A DNA stretch of 15,623 nt from assembly GCA_002505935.1 (NCBI GenBank), contig DAWL01000020.1, positions 1 to 15,623 on the forward strand. The letters are read 5' to 3'. Shown piece after piece: positions 15,478 through 15,623 of the stretch. The notes under the pieces are model-generated. The model searched no databases, was not told the DNA's origin, and saw only the letters and a program-made list of their open reading frames with translations. Each line of letters begins with the position of its first letter. The first letter of the stretch is position 1. The translations under genes were made by a program, and so were the position numbers. The stretch is from Euryarchaeota archaeon UBA226. GTDB taxonomy: Archaea > Thermoplasmatota > Poseidoniia > Poseidoniales > Poseidoniaceae.

Positions 15478-15623
15478 ATGCGACGCAAGCAAACTACTCT
15501 AGTGACCAGTGCTGTAATGCTAGCCGGATTGATGCTGTTGTCTCAGATGCCAAATGTATCACAGGTTGAGAATGCTAATCCACTGGATACTGCACAAGAA
15601 CCTCCTCCTGTGTCAGACAGCGA
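15478..15623 (+). CDS. Secreted or membrane protein, N-terminal fragment (3'-truncated)
   Basis: Only the first 48 residues are in the window; the frame is open to the right edge. MRRKQTTLVTSAVMLAGLML is a classic signal peptide: basic n-region, hydrophobic core to about residue 21, likely cleavage near VENA (residue ~31). The mature part starts with NPLDTAQEPPP, a proline-rich linker. The start is firmly supported by GGGGAGG five bases upstream. The gene diverges from the hydrolase gene across a 194-bp gap that contains a 12-bp palindrome. Function cannot be told from this fragment; given the neighbourhood, another large surface protein is likely. Confidence 0.7.
   Translation, partial: MRRKQTTLVTSAVMLAGLMLLSQMPNVSQVENANPLDTAQEPPPVSDS

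Noticed and set aside
15478..15540. Twin-arginine (Tat) signal in the right-edge protein (MRRKQTT)
   Set aside because: Only the two Arg match; the following F-L-K type residues are missing, so a Sec signal is more likely.

Overview
The window looks like a piece of an archaeal genome, most plausibly a marine Thermoplasmatota of the Poseidoniales (Marine Group II) type. This is inference. It rests on large sequon-rich surface proteins with C-terminal membrane anchors, three proteins with archaeal pilin-like N-termini, and a winged-helix STAND regulator. No rRNA, tRNA, CRISPR array, transposase or integrase was seen.

Layout. The left part (1-10643) is all on the + strand. It holds the C-terminal part of a cysteine-free, membrane-anchored surface protein with SdrD-B-like and CARDB-like domains (cut at the left edge). 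Next come a membrane-anchored subtilisin-family (S8) protease with divergent catalytic motifs and a 1426-residue secreted, single-pass beta-helix/Ig-like protein with a short cytoplasmic tail. Last is an 845-residue winged-helix/NB-ARC-like ATPase/TPR protein. The right part (10644-15283) is on the - strand and reads, in transcription order: a WalJ/YycJ-type metallo-beta-lactamase-fold hydrolase, then three consecutive proteins with a pilin-like N-terminal hydrophobic helix (353, about 748 and about 156 residues). Their spacing of 3 nt or less implies one transcript. The two blocks converge with zero bases between their stop codons. At the right edge a new secreted protein begins on the + strand (15478 onward), divergent from the hydrolase.

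The theme is the cell envelope: surface adhesin-like proteins, an anchored protease that could process them, and a small group of pilin-like proteins. The wHTH-STAND-TPR protein is the only clear regulator and sits directly behind the beta-helix protein, so it is a reasonable candidate regulator of these envelope genes, though nothing in the sequence proves it.

Intergenic DNA is short, with no gap over 300 bases. The most structured parts are an AT-rich island (about 3638-3720) with four TGATAC copies spaced 19, 34 and 19 nt, a 9-bp-arm GC hairpin (14434-14454) touching the proposed start of the first pilin-like gene, and a perfect 12-bp palindrome (15451-15462) just before the strong Shine-Dalgarno of the last gene. 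No clearly new system can be demonstrated from the sequence alone. The best leads are the pilin-like operon, the beta-helix protein's aromatic cytoplasmic tail next to a STAND regulator, and the TGATAC array.
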